DNA of 64,000 nt from Polytrichum commune (GCA_950295325.1 OX485806.1:42968001-43032000); one strand, 5' to 3'; shown: positions 36,894-48,659, counted from the first letter of the stretch. The notes: generated by a model not told the origin, from the letters alone. Translations and numbers: made by a program.

Positions 36894-37405
36894 TTGTTGC
36901 AACCCTTGCTAGCTTCCCTTAATTAACTTGGTCATTTTCATTTCTAGCAAAGGTCATGAATGCTAACCCTTCACATTCCGCCATGTTAATGGTTAGCTCC
37001 CAATACCGGGGACCTTATAGTTCATAAGAGGGGAACCAACCCTCCTACTTTGCTTTCGGGACTCACTCTTTGACCGGTAGAAACTTCTTAGATGTGAACT
37101 TCCATCCATGAAAGTCCAATCTTATGTTGATCATCACGTTACCGGAGCAACATTACAACAGCCCCAACCATACTAGGCAACTATGCCCTCACATTGGGCC
37201 AATGCCCATAGAGGTCGTGATGTTCAGCCTCAGGTGGGTTCGACCACACCACCTCACCCATATAAACCTCTAGGACTTTTGACAGGGCCCCTATCCCAAC
37301 GTCAAGAAACCTTTCGTCTCTCTACCAAGAGATGGGGCAAGGTAGATATTTTTCCTTAGCCGCTGAGGTTGGAAACCCCCAGCAGCTTTAGAAACATCAT
37401 AAACT
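36894..37405 (-). repeat. Family B LTR, first half only
   Basis: Starts TGTTGCAACCCTTGCTAGC and follows the B LTR to the segment AGCCGCTGAGGTTGGAAACC...ACATCATAAACTT, then A3 sequence resumes. The other half of the LTR is absent. Confidence 0.7.
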
Positions 37406-38117
37406 TAAAGGACTCCCGTCAGAGCCACCTTGGCGAGAGGCTAGCAACCTCAACCGAGAAAACCTCTGAGCCCAAATCTGGGGGTTTGAAATAATGGGAC
37501 CAATGGCGGAGAGGTCCAACATTATTTTAAGATGATTTAAAGATCCTTTCCTCCCACATTGAAATCATTCTCAACTTTTTGATTGTTGGGCGACCCCCTA
37601 CTTTTAAGTAGTTAGGAAAAAATAAATAAATAAATTTATTAAGTATTAAGGCTTGGGAAAACCCTCTTTTTACCTTTTTCTAGTTAGAATGTGTATTTTT
37701 AAACACATAAATTTCTGTTTTTTCTTCCTTAGAAGTAGGTTAGAATACATGTTCAAAAATTTAGGCATTGCAGATCTTGGCCTCTGATGGCATGAATGCT
37801 TAGTTTACCATCTAGAACCAAATTTCTTAAAAAAAAATTATAAATATTTTCTGTAGCTATTCATAGTCATTTTTCATTTCCAATTTGGTTGAGATAGCAA
37901 GTAGTTATGAATTTCTAAAGTAGTAAAACTAGGATGTACATTTGGGTAGTGACTGTTGGATCAAACATGTTGGCCTTATCAAAATTTAAATCTACAAAAA
38001 ATATTATTTTCCCAATAAGAAGTTAATTTTTGATTTCCAAGGTCGTTTACAATGTGTGATTTGACTAAATAATGAATTAGGTATGGATTTTTAAATGTGG
38101 GATACATAGTTTGAGCC

Positions 38118-40479
38118 TGTGAGCCCAATATGGTGCTCACATGTTAACTTAATCACAAAAATTACTAAAACCTTAATATTGTGCTTTCTTGAGTAGTCAA
38201 AAAAATAAGAAAAAAGGGTGAGGTGTTCAAGTCTAGGTTAAATTGAATTAAGTAGTAAGTTGGAAGTTATGTAAGGCAAGAGGCCTAGGAGAATTAATGA
38301 TGGGTCAAGTAAGTAGTTATAGTGTGAGTTCTAGGGCGAGGTAAAATTAACTAAGGAATGGGGAAGTGGAGTCCTACAAGGTGAAGGGCCAAGGAAAAAC
38401 GCCTAACCCCATTTTTCCTTCCGGGCGGCCCGAAAGATGCCGGGCAACGCGGGAAAAAAGGAGGAGCTTGGAGGGGTCTCGGGAGGTAGGAGGTTGAGGC
38501 ATCATTATGGATGCAAGGGGAGGAGAGAGAGGAGAGGGGGGGTGAAACCCTGCTCTGTTGGAGATTGATGCACGGCTAGAAGGGGAGAAGGGCAAGGGCA
38601 TGCGGAAGCCCTGCTTCTATGAGGAACGGAAGTGATGGTAATGTCTTTCGAACCATCAATATGGAAGGAGTATGGAGATAGGCAATGGCCGTGGCTGAGT
38701 GACGGAGAGTTAGGGAGTGAAAGGTGTGGCTGCACGGCGTGGCAAACTGCCACCTTCAGGGAGTTCTGCTAACCAAGGAGTATTCAACGACCACTACCTT
38801 GTGCGCAGTGCTTTTGCGATGCTCTTAGAGGAACTCAAGAGAACAGTGGATCTCGTACCGTTGAGTGCAGTTCACGTGTAGAAGCAAATGGGAATGGAGA
38901 GAAAGGAGAAGCATTTTAGGATCTCGTAACCGGCGCGGCGGCTTGTCTGTGGAAGATCGGTCAGGGAAGGCGTACTTCGAAGACACGCGCACGCACTCCC
39001 TCTCCGATCTCGGTTAATAGAAGATATATGGGCAGAAAATAGTGGCAAGAGTGGAAGCATTCTGCTGGAGCAAGGAAGGCTTTTGCTACAGTTCTTGTTT
39101 CAAAGGGCTTAGTGCTGGTCTCAACATTGTACCGTGTGAAAGACCTGGTTGAGGTTTCGAGCAGGGACGCTCGAACATCGGGGTGAGGAATGCAAGTACA
39201 CTCTTGAGAGAGTTCCCGAGAGAGTGCGGCTGTAGTATGGACATGCCGTGATCCCCCAAAAGAGCGGAGGTGATTTTCCTGCTCATGTGTAGGTCTTACA
39301 GTGAGAATCTGCTCTTAGAGGTGGTGTGACCTTAGGAGCACGCGGCATTCTCAAAACCGGTCAAAATCAGTTACCACCGAAGCCCGGAAGGGCTATTTAC
39401 TACATTCTTCCTCATGGGCTGGAGGTGGCATTAAGAGTGCCGGTTGTGATAGACTCCTTAGGATACAATGGGTTTAGTTCACAGTGGTCGGGATTTGGAG
39501 GGACATGCATTCGCACTGGGAATCTTGCATGGGAGTTGAGAGGAGGGCGAAGATTACTATGCTCGTCGTCCAAATGCGGGCTCCGAGGTGGAGCGACTGA
39601 GACAAAGCCACCGGAGGAATTTTGACTGATATATCAGGGGCGGATGAGAAGGATTCACGGACGAGGGTCATGCAAATCTGTTGTTTGTATGGACTCTATA
39701 ACCGAGGGTGACAAATGCGAGCTTGGAGTATAGACGATGCAAGCACTGTGAGCATCGACAATCGGCCAGAGTTACCGGGGAACTGCAAGCTCTGGCCGCA
39801 CACAAGATGCGCACACTAATGAGGTTGTGCGCTATTCCAACATGGACTTGTGCCATGCTTCTTGCGTTGATGGGCTAACTTGGGCAGTGTGGGAGGCAAT
39901 TATGCAGGATTTTCAGGTTCTCAGTTTAGTTTGTGCAAGGGTTGAGAACAGTTGTTGTTGCATTCAAGATTGGGGGGATATTCTGCTGGGACTTGAAGCT
40001 GGACAGATGCTCGGTTCATGGTGACCCAGGAAGAAGCGGGCAAGGAAGAAGGTGGGTTGCAAATTGCCGCAGCCGCAGCTGGTCAAGACTGGGCGCTGCA
40101 GCAAAGAGCTCTGACTGCCGGCATCAAACCTCCATTGGAGGGTGACGGCCATCACCGCACTGCGAAGGGGTTGCTGGGGGTAGAGCTGAGGGTGCTTGAG
40201 TGAAGTATTAGGGAAGGGAAGGTATGACTAGGAGGGCTAGGTTAATTTAATTTAGGTGTGAGACGGGTTCAATTGGGTTGCCGTCACATTGACATTGTGA
40301 GGTGAATCAAGTATTTGTAAATGCTTAGGTGTTTTTGAAATACAAAAGGGTGTTATACACACCTCTTCTCCCAATTCCTTGATTATACTCGCACATGTGA
40401 ATGGTATGCTTGAATGTGGCACATGATATCCCACCCGGACTAGGACGCAATCAAAGGGTGGGGGTGATTGGGACTCACA
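38118..40479 (+). repeat. Family C solo LTR, 2362 bp, TSD GAGCC
   Basis: Opens TGTGAGCCCAATATGGTGCT and closes TGGGACTCACA. GAGCC stands on both sides (38113-38117 and 40480-40484), and repeat A3 continues across the insertion, so borders are firm. It has the C hallmark CACCCGGACTAGGACGC near its 3' end but is about 1 kb longer than the copy at 19445. The GC-rich core (38380-40200) has open frames of up to 99 codons on the plus strand (39326-39625) and shorter ones on the minus strand; I recognise no domain. Confidence 0.88.
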
Positions 40480-41947
40480 GAGCCCTTCTAGTTTATTGTT
40501 GCATTATAGGGACGCTACTGGATCCATCTCGGCCTACCTTGATAATTTCATATTTGTATTCAATAGATCTTTTTAATAGCTTTTTAATTGCATATGTCGA
40601 TCCCCAATCCAAGTAATAACAAATTAACTATGAGTTTTAAAAATTTGAGGATTGATTAAAAATACATCATATCTCCAAATCTTGTAATTTTTTCAATTTT
40701 TATTCGATTGAAGTAAATTTTAAATCCCTAGAAAGCTAATGATATATACTAAGTGAATTAATTATGGGGAGGCCAAAATTACAATGCATTAAAATGATGT
40801 TTTAACTATTGACTAACCTAAGTTTGACAACCAAATTAGTCTTCCATTTAGAATAGGAGGAAGCGTGGCCAAGGTATGCATTCTTAAACCCACTCATCTA
40901 TCTCGTAAGGTCAAGTGAATTCACCACTTCATCACCAAACTCCATGGGGGTACCCAACTCCATTGTTCTCGGGACCCTTTGGCATGTTTTGATATAACAA
41001 TTTTGATTATTAGAAAAATTCCGCATGTGGTGAAGTCGGATTAATCACCAACACGACCACTTTAAATATTATTGGTGAAAAGGTGGGGTTAATGATCCAT
41101 GAATCCACTATTGTGTTGTTGGCCTAATGGACTGGGAGTTACGGGCCAAATCTATGAAGATTGTGCAACAATTTGAACTCATAGGTTGCCCGTCACCCTA
41201 GTCACATTAAGTTCCATTTTGTAATCTATCTAGTATAAACACACATAATGATTAAAAAACATAAAAGTATATAGTGAACCTTTGTTGGCAAGAAACCCTA
41301 ATCGGAAATTTAACTAGGTAGATGACACCAACCTTCGGACCGTTGAGGTCCAAAGGGTTTGAGCTATCACTCGGCCTTCAATGAGCATGCACAAGGCCCT
41401 AAAAGGTTCCAAACTAAGGGGTGCACCAATTAGGTAAGGGATGATGCCTAATTCATGAATGCAATAAGGTAGGATATGTAAACAAAATCAAGTAAGTAAA
41501 AAAGAAGTTGTGTAAAGGGTGGGACTTAAGCCAAGTCCCCCCGGTTAGGAAATTTAAACATAACTAAATAAGAAAATAAGAAATGATTGGATGGTCAATC
41601 AAACCGTCGCTATTCCGTCCATTGAACTAGGGGTGGTATGAGTCACATTTGGTTGGTGTGTACCAGAGTTATCTTAATTCATAGGTTAAGATTGCCTTGG
41701 TTCCAAGGCTGGTGCGTCTACGCTTAGACTAGGTTGTAGGTCTATATTGAATCATGTATGAATTGGATTAGTCGAGTTTAAAGCCACAGTAATTAAAAAC
41801 TAAGACCCCTCCAAAAATCTAAATACTCACTTTATACAACTACCATCCATGTTCAGCTTGGGCACTTACAAGTGTAGGCTACCCTTACCGAAGGACTTGT
41901 GTGGTAGTTTTAAGCTCCCTCAGAGGGGGTGGCCTAAAAACACCACA

Positions 41948-41984
41948 CCATGGTGTTGTGGGCACTCCTCATGGAGAGGTGCAC
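41948..41984. repeat. Isolated B LTR terminal segment
   Basis: CCATGGTGTTGTGGGCACTC... to GAGAGGTGCAC is the last ~37 bp of a B LTR, standing alone between the end of A3 and gypsy internal sequence. Confidence 0.7.
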
Positions 41985-42867
41985 AAATGAGCATGACTTT
42001 CATAGGCCAATTCTTATTAGCTCATGGGTTGTACTTTTATGAGCATGTGCCATCACCTTGCCCTTGCTCGGACAAGATTGTGGGTAAAAGGCTTTTTAAT
42101 TTTATCCAAACCCCTCCAAGCCATGATATCCAATTACTTGGCTTAGCCAACCTACTTTGGCATATTTATTCACCTCTCCACTAACCAAACACAAATACTT
42201 GACTAGGATCTCATTTCATATTCTTCTTTTTACACCACTAAAGTTTGCTTCAAGTCTAAGAACAAGTACGTGTTTTAAAGGGCATTACCTCCAAGCTAAG
42301 TGTGTTTCTAGCACCTCTCCCCCATTAAATAATATTGATGTCCTCATCTATGCATACGCTTCTTTTTATTAGAATATTTAGCCCTAGTTTCTTGAAAGCA
42401 CTACACTACCTTCTTGGCATTCACCATGTCTTTTGCCACTATCCAAGTGGTTTTTTTTCCATGGAAACCTTGCCACCTCACCAAATGCTCATTATTATTT
42501 CTCTTGTGGTTCTTACATTTGAGGATGCCTTCTACCTTATAATCCAAATGATCTTTTATAAGGTCAGGAGATGTCTAATCACTTGCTTGGGATCAGGCCA
42601 CAATGTGGCTTCTTTGAATGGCTTTAATAATGAGACATGAAATGCCGGATGCATTTTGATCTCGGGCGGTAACTCCAACTTATACACGTTCACGATGGGA
42701 AACGAACCCGCAAATTTGGACATGAAATTTGAAGTGAGGCATTGGCCATTGTGAAATTTTTCACATTCGACAACAACTTTTAGCCCATCTCATACTCCAT
42801 TTTGCAATTCCGACATTGATTTTCTTTTTCTAGCATTTTAAGGCTTTCGCCAACAACAACTTGGTCA
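41985..42867 (-). pseudogene. Gypsy chromovirus fragment: integrase C-terminus and chromodomain
   Basis: Collinear with 53190-54110. On the minus strand 42600-42700 matches the integrase tail segment of the 52-57 kb element, and about 42410-42490 encodes GFHGKKTTWIVAKDMVNAKK, a chromodomain core with its aromatic/acidic pattern. It is interrupted at AACTTGGTCA by the CACTA terminus at 42868. Chromodomains direct such retroelements to particular chromatin. Confidence 0.7.
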
Positions 42868-43690
42868 CACTATAAGAAAATCGGCAAACAACAACTCTGT
42901 TAACAACTGCGATTTTTGTTATAAAGGACTATAATGACTATTAGTATTTCTGTTACTATGGACGATTTGTAACGGACAGACAGTCGTTCAAGACATGACG
43001 TGGCAACCTACAATATGTAGTCATATAGGATAGTCATAAACATGCGGGCCACACGTGTCATAGCGTGATGACATGGCCATCCACGCCATTGCCTCCCTTC
43101 CATGTCATGTTTCGACGTGGCTGTCACGCCATGTCATTGCACACGTGTCTTCCGAGTCATCTAGCCATGTCATTCTAATGCCAACTATATGAGCTTTTGT
43201 ATAAGTGGACACTGTACATGTGGCGGCTTTTGATTCGTCCACGTGTCCATTTCTATAGTTCTTTTGTAGTCATAAGCAATTTTCAACCATGACATGGCGC
43301 CCACATGGACTATGTTGGGGTATTGTCACCCTCAAACCTAAACAATAAATGATTAATCAGTTACTGATTGGCAACTACAAACCAGTTACATGTGCGTCCT
43401 AGTTTGCCATGTGCCGACTAAATGAGTCTTTGTTCAGTCTTTCATTGAGTCGTTATGTTATGCCATGTGTCCACGTGTCTTGGGTGTACGTCTCAAATTA
43501 GCTCAATCATTTCTTCGTGCACAGGTACAGATGACTGGAAGTCCACAACGACAGTCATTTACGTCTATTTCTCAGGGCAGGATTGTTGCGGTACACACAT
43601 GGGAAGTGGCACTTTGACTATGAAACTACATCGTGCCTCCGAGAACGACTACATTGCAAAAATGTGTGCAGTCATACATTTGTAGTAATT
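42868..43690. repeat. CACTA terminus and subterminal motif zone
   Basis: After the CACTATAAG terminus, TAGTCAT-type motifs occur at about 43018, 43030 and 43267, and CACGTGTC/GACGTGGC motifs at about 42998, 43053, 43124, 43142, 43230 and 43471. Such clusters are expected to bind the element's own DNA-binding factor. Confidence 0.55.
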
Positions 43691-44867
43691 AATGCTCCCA
43701 CCCTGGGATTGCCTACAAAATGTAATAAAAATCATCTTCTGGGGCAATGTTTCACTTTTTGAAGCAAAACCGCCACACCAAGCAACGTTTGCATTCACAA
43801 CATCCTTAAAGCAACCTTGTACCACATACGTCCACACTTTCAATATGACAGTGGCAATCATGCGTGAAAGGTATGTGCTACATGAATTTTATTCTTCTGA
43901 TCCAAACAAAATACATGGGCATGTTCAAATGGGGGTCAAGATTTTACATTGTTAACGGCCTATGTCTTCTACCTGTTTAGTATGTGGTGGAAATCATGCA
44001 GCTTTCAAATTCCTTTCATTCCGCAACGTGTTGCCTCCTACTACATCCTCAACTACCCATTGGTCCCCTGCCTCATGTGGATATGGAAGATCCACTTCAC
44101 CCAACTGCGCAATGTTGACGTCCACCTTGTAGCAAAATTCGGGGATGATCTTACAATGAAATTTGTCCACACCCCCACACCGCTAATTTTACCATTTGCC
44201 ACCTTTTGTTTGTCGTTTCTCACGTTCATTATGTGCACACATTGCCCGACACTAAACTGCATCCACATAGCATCCAAATATGAATTAATCGCATGCCTTG
44301 CTGGGTTGTTTGCATTAAAGCTCCAATCCGATGTTATGACATTTGGTGCAATACATACACAATGTACATAGGATTTAGGTCCTTCATAACTGGTCCTTAG
44401 TGACTTAAATGGTCCAGAACAACTTATTCTCTAAAGTATTGAGTCGCAAAGGACTGTGTAAGTCACAAAGGACTAGTTATAGAGGACCAGAATCCTACTA
44501 CCTCCTGTGTGCATTCATAACTCCAACCTTTACAACATTTAGGGTTTAGGGTTTCAACTAACTAGTCGTGTGGTCCAAAGTGTGTTGTCCGATGTGCTAT
44601 CCAGTGGCTTCTGGGCCCGTGACCGCAACTCCTTCCCTGGAAGCACCTGCACACGCAGCCACACCCCAAATTCAGTTAGTCATCCAACGAGATACAGGTG
44701 GGGGGACAATGTCGAATGTGAACTTAAAGTCCACAAGTCCCCTCACCTCCTGATTTCTGCAGTCTTGAGCCAACAAAAAGAGTGCATGGCCGATGCGACG
44801 CCATATTCCTCAAAAATGGATTTACTTCACACACCCCTGCTTGCATTCCCGAAACATTTAAAGTGGA
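43691..44867. other. CACTA interior without recognised gene; telomere-type repeat at 44538-44554
   Basis: Short minus-strand frames such as 44277-44053 (CVHIMNVRNDKQKVANGKI) may be exons of the neighbouring HAD-domain gene but have no recognisable domain. TTTAGGGTTTAGGGTTT at 44538-44554 is the plant telomere repeat/telo-box sequence. Confidence 0.4.
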
Positions 44868-45692
44868 CTAGAAACTTCCAACATCTTGGTGCGTAAAAAG
44901 GCCTTCAAGAGCTGGCCATAATTTGAGCTTTAGGTATTCATTGTCCTCTGCAAGATCCCTTATATTTGCAACATAGAATGAGGGGGGGACTATGACATTC
45001 GCATGTGGATTGCATTCCACCCTAGGCTCATGGTGGTCCACTATGATGGTGTTAGTGGCATTCCAACATGGCCATTTTTTCCACACCTGTGTCAATGATT
45101 TCCCCCATAATCTAACCTCGTCACTTTCCTGTATGATCTCACAATCCTTTGATGACCACGCAAATATTGGCTTATGGCCTTCCAAATGCTCAAACACTGG
45201 CAATATCTCATGTAGGACCTCTTTCAAATACTCTGTACTCTTTATTCCCCAAAAGGCTACTCTAAATGTTTTGAAACACCTTCCTAGAATCTCCATCATC
45301 CATGGTCTGAACACAAACCGACGAGTCCTTATTTTCTTTATTACCCGGATGTTAGGGTTTGGATTGGGTTGTGTCAATAAACTGGTATCTAGAAGAGTAC
45401 CATGCACATTGAATATCAACAACTTGGTTGGATTGTAGGGTTCCGGTATGGATGGGATATGGAAGCATTTTGTGGGACTCACTTCACTACCATGCGCATT
45501 GTTTTGACCACCATTACCACCTAACTTGCTTGGTGACATGGTTTTACTTATATGAATTGAAAACGCAAAAACCCCCCTTCCCGGTGACAATGCCTGCGTT
45601 AAGTCCTCTGCCACAACCCCCACCTCACCACCTTCTATTACATCATTTTTTCCTCTATGAGTCTGCCTTTTCCCGCCATGTACACTCCCCAC
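44868..45692 (-). CDS. FCP1-like HAD phosphatase domain with catalytic aspartates replaced
   Basis: HAD phosphatases of the FCP1/SCP (NLI-interacting) type remove phosphate through an Asp nucleophile in a DxDx(T/V) motif. Numbering from 45692, motif I reads IFNVHGTLLD with Asn95 and His97 where two Asp are expected. FRPWMMEILGRCFKTFRVAFWGIKS (129-152) is the core region with motif II. WGKSLTQVW gives the motif III Lys198, and TNTIIVDHHEPRV gives Asp219. The fold therefore looks present but catalysis improbable. The open stretch begins without ATG; the first ATG is at 45539, so this is an internal or terminal exon. It ends at a stop at 44868-44870. It lies on the same strand as the Transposase_24-like exon, within the CACTA-like element. 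Family call moderately sure. Confidence 0.6.
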   Translation of the reverse strand: MGSVHGGKRQTHRGKNDVIEGGEVGVVAEDLTQALSPGRGVFAFSIHISKTMSPSKLGGNGGQNNAHGSEVSPTKCFHIPSIPEPYNPTKLLIFNVHGTLLDTSLLTQPNPNPNIRVIKKIRTRRFVFRPWMMEILGRCFKTFRVAFWGIKSTEYLKEVLHEILPVFEHLEGHKPIFAWSSKDCEIIQESDEVRLWGKSLTQVWKKWPCWNATNTIIVDHHEPRVECNPHANVIVPPSFYVANIRDLAEDNEYLKLKLWPALEGLFTHQDVGSF

Positions 45693-46679
45693 CCCCCTCC
45701 ACTCGCAGCCTCCACACTGTCTCCTTTACCTAGGACTCCCCTGATCCCTCCTCCTTAATTCCCATCTTCCACACCCCCGCTCCCAGCAATGCCTTCCACC
45801 CCGCTCCCACCCTTTGTATTCTTCTCGGTGCCACCTCCAACTTCCACATCCCCTCCATGGCTGACCCCCCCCCTTTTGTGTCCCACCTCCTGCACTTATT
45901 GGTTGCCCGCTGCCATCTTTAGTCCCACATCCCCTACTGCCTCCTCCCTTTGTCGTTTTTTTCTCTCCTTAAGACCTTCTCGCTTCGACATCCGTTCATT
46001 CCGACCTCACTCTTACCTGCTGCCCCGCTAACACTCTTGAACTTCACATCCTTGCTCCTAGTCATCTAAACTGATTGTTTGGGGGGGATCTCGTCCTCAC
46101 TAGGAATGTACAAGCCATCAACCACATCAATAAGCAAAGCACTAGAGGCACCAATGCGAGCCGGTTTAAATTGGGCTTGATTCTCGCATGCTGACTTGGG
46201 GGGCTTCTAGGAATTTGATCGTGATTGTCGCCACTATGGGTAGGCGGGCTCTCCATGGTCTTAGATTCTAGCTTGTTCATTATTGTCGTCACCATATTGG
46301 CCAAGTTTTCGAGCGTCATTGTGTTTGCTTTAAGAGCTTGCTCATTATTATGACTAGTCATCAAAACCTCTGACTACTGGTTCCTAAAATCTGTTTGGTT
46401 AGTCTCTAGAGCAGTGATACGGGCAGACATCCTTACAGACGCTGCATCATGTACACATCACACACACACGCAAGCAATCTTAGAATGCAACCATACCAGC
46501 TTATGGGGATGAAGTCATTACACTATACGTTTACAACTACATAATGAAACATCAACAACTGCATATTGAATACAACATTAACTACCTACAACCAATAAAC
46601 AACTATCACTTCAAAATTGCAAGCGTTGTCTGGTCTCTTACAAAAGTGTAGGCCCATGTTTGCTCTGACTCTTGCAAGT
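45693..46679. other. CACTA interior, C/T-rich low complexity and short coiled segment
   Basis: 45700-46020 is C/T-rich on the plus strand. On the minus strand 46364-46065 encodes NEQALKANTMTLENLANMVT, which may be a coiled-coil linker exon similar in place to the linker of the first CACTA gene. No domain is recognised. Confidence 0.4.
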
Positions 46680-47651
46680 TGTTGCAACCCTTGCTAGCCC
46701 CCTTGACCATTTTGCCAATTTTCACTCCTAGCAAAGGTTACGAGTGCTAACCCTTCGCATTCCGCCATGCTAATGGTTAGCTCCTCCTACCTCGGACCTA
46801 TAGTTCATAGAAGGGAACCAACCCTCCTACTTTGCTTTCGGGACTCACCCCTTAATCGGTAACCCATTTCCCCAATGTGGACTTCCATCCATGGAAGTCC
46901 AATCCTATGTTGATCATCGCATTGCCGGAGCAACACTACAACAACCCGAAGCGTACTAGGCAACTATGGCCTCACAATGGGCCAAAGCCCATGGAGGCCT
47001 TGCCGTTCGGCCTAGGGTGGGTGAGGCCACACCGCCTCACCCATATAAGCCTCTAGGACTCTACGCGGGGCCCCTACCCCACCGTCAAGAGACATCTTGT
47101 CTCTCTACCAAGAGTTGGGGCCAAGTAGACATTTTCCCTTAGCTGCTGGGCCTAGAAGCCCCCAACAGCTTTAGACCATCATAACTTCCTTGTAGGATGT
47201 TGGGTGCTAACAAGCAACCACTCCATCTTCATCTACGCTTCACGTAGATGCCAATGGACTCCTCACTTGCCCCATTCAGGCAAGTATGGAGGAAGTTATG
47301 CCTGTTTGAACCTTGGCAGTCCCGGGAATCACTCCCAGGCACTGCTGTACCAGGGCGCTGTCCCGGGACAGCGCCCCACTCAAATTGCCATAACTCCTAG
47401 CTCACACCTCCGATTGAGGTGTTCTTGAGCATTCTAGAATCACCACGCCATGAGCTACGCATAGCTCATGGCCTTACCCTTGTGCCTCCTAGTTTGCGTG
47501 GGTGGGAGGCGTTCCCAACGCCCGGGGCCCTCACCCACACTAGGATCACTTGGGCCCTCTCACCAACGGCGCCACAAGTCCCGGGTGTCACTCTGGGGTC
47601 CCCCTTGTGCCCATGGTGTTTTGGGCACTCCTCATGGAGAGGTGCGCAACA
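46680..47651 (-). repeat. Family B solo LTR, 972 bp, TSD CAAGT
   Basis: Reads TGTTGCAACCCTTGCTAGCC to AGGTGCGCAACA on the plus strand. CAAGT is on both sides (46675-46679 and 47652-47656). Both termini carry one compatible change from TGTCGC/GCGACA. It interrupts the CACTA-like element, so it is younger than that insertion. Confidence 0.92.
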
Positions 47652-47656
47652 CAAGT

Positions 47657-48539
47657 CCTCTACAATTTTTGCGATTCCAGGACTCCTCTGTCTTCTCTTC
47701 CTCTGCCAAAGTCAACACAAAGCACTTCGATACCACACATTAGCATAGTCGCAAACCTGGTTTATCGCAAACTTCGAGGACATGCAAAAAATTCTTCGAA
47801 GTGTGAACTTATGGAATTGTTATAAGTCTGCTATGCTAAATTCACGCCAGTAAATGCATTCAAAGAAAACACTCTAACCGCATGGTGAAGCCTGCATATG
47901 CAAATGAGATTACATTACAGGGACATTGATGCGAATGTTGTCTAAGAACATTGTCCAAGAATATTGTCCAAGAACATTGACCCCAATGATTAGTATTGCT
48001 TGCACCAATGATCTGCAAAACAAGGGTTTTGTGGGGGAAAATCAATTATGAGCATACTTTGGAATCCCTGATTGAACATGTTTTGAGATTAATTGTGATG
48101 TAAACACCACTGTAGATGTATGTTTCTCACAAAAATCACAATGTGCTTGCAACAAAAAGTTGATTAATTGAAAATGAAAGATGTATTGTACATCAAACAC
48201 CGATCAATCTGAAATTTAACCCATGGTTTCTTGATAAACCAACATCTTCACAATTCCAAAATTATTCATCCTGAAGTTGCTGCCTAGGTTAACTCACTTC
48301 AAGCCTCATAATTTACTCCTTCAACTTCCAAAAAAAAGGGACTTTACCTATAAAACTGCTTATTCTTAAAAATTGCTTGTATTAACAAACAATGGACCGT
48401 GTTGGTAACAATTACTACAGTTATTAATAATTTTTTGTGATTGTTTGCAATAAGTGTTGGTGACACTAAATGAAATAAAGTGTGTAGAAAGCAAAGCAAT
48501 TATCATTTAGAATTATGCTTTCTTATCAAATACTGACAG
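47657..48539. other. AT-rich DNA, no gene seen
   Basis: Lies between the solo B LTR and the Transposase_24-like exon. It includes a short tandem of AAGAACATTGTCC (about 47943-47980). No domain is recognised. Confidence 0.45.
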
Positions 48540-48659
48540 TTACTTACTGTACATGCCTCTGTAAGAATTGGCATTGATTATGTCCATTTCACTATGACTC
48601 AAATTTTTTTTGCAATCATCAATAACAGATGTATGTGACAAAACAAAACAGAAAAATAC

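Larger units (their letters stand above)
35473..41947 (+). repeat. Family A repeat, copy A3, split by nested insertions
   Basis: Opens TGTGAACCCCTTGAATGG at 35473 and closes CACCACA at 41947. A sequence is found at 35473-35880, 37406-38117 and 40480-41947. Between these lie a tandem satellite (35880-36893), a B LTR fragment (36894-37405) and a C LTR (38118-40479). The copy carries the extra segment (about 41285-41430) that A1 and A4 lack. It is diverged from A1, so older. Flanks ACATA and CCATG do not form a target duplication. Confidence 0.75.
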
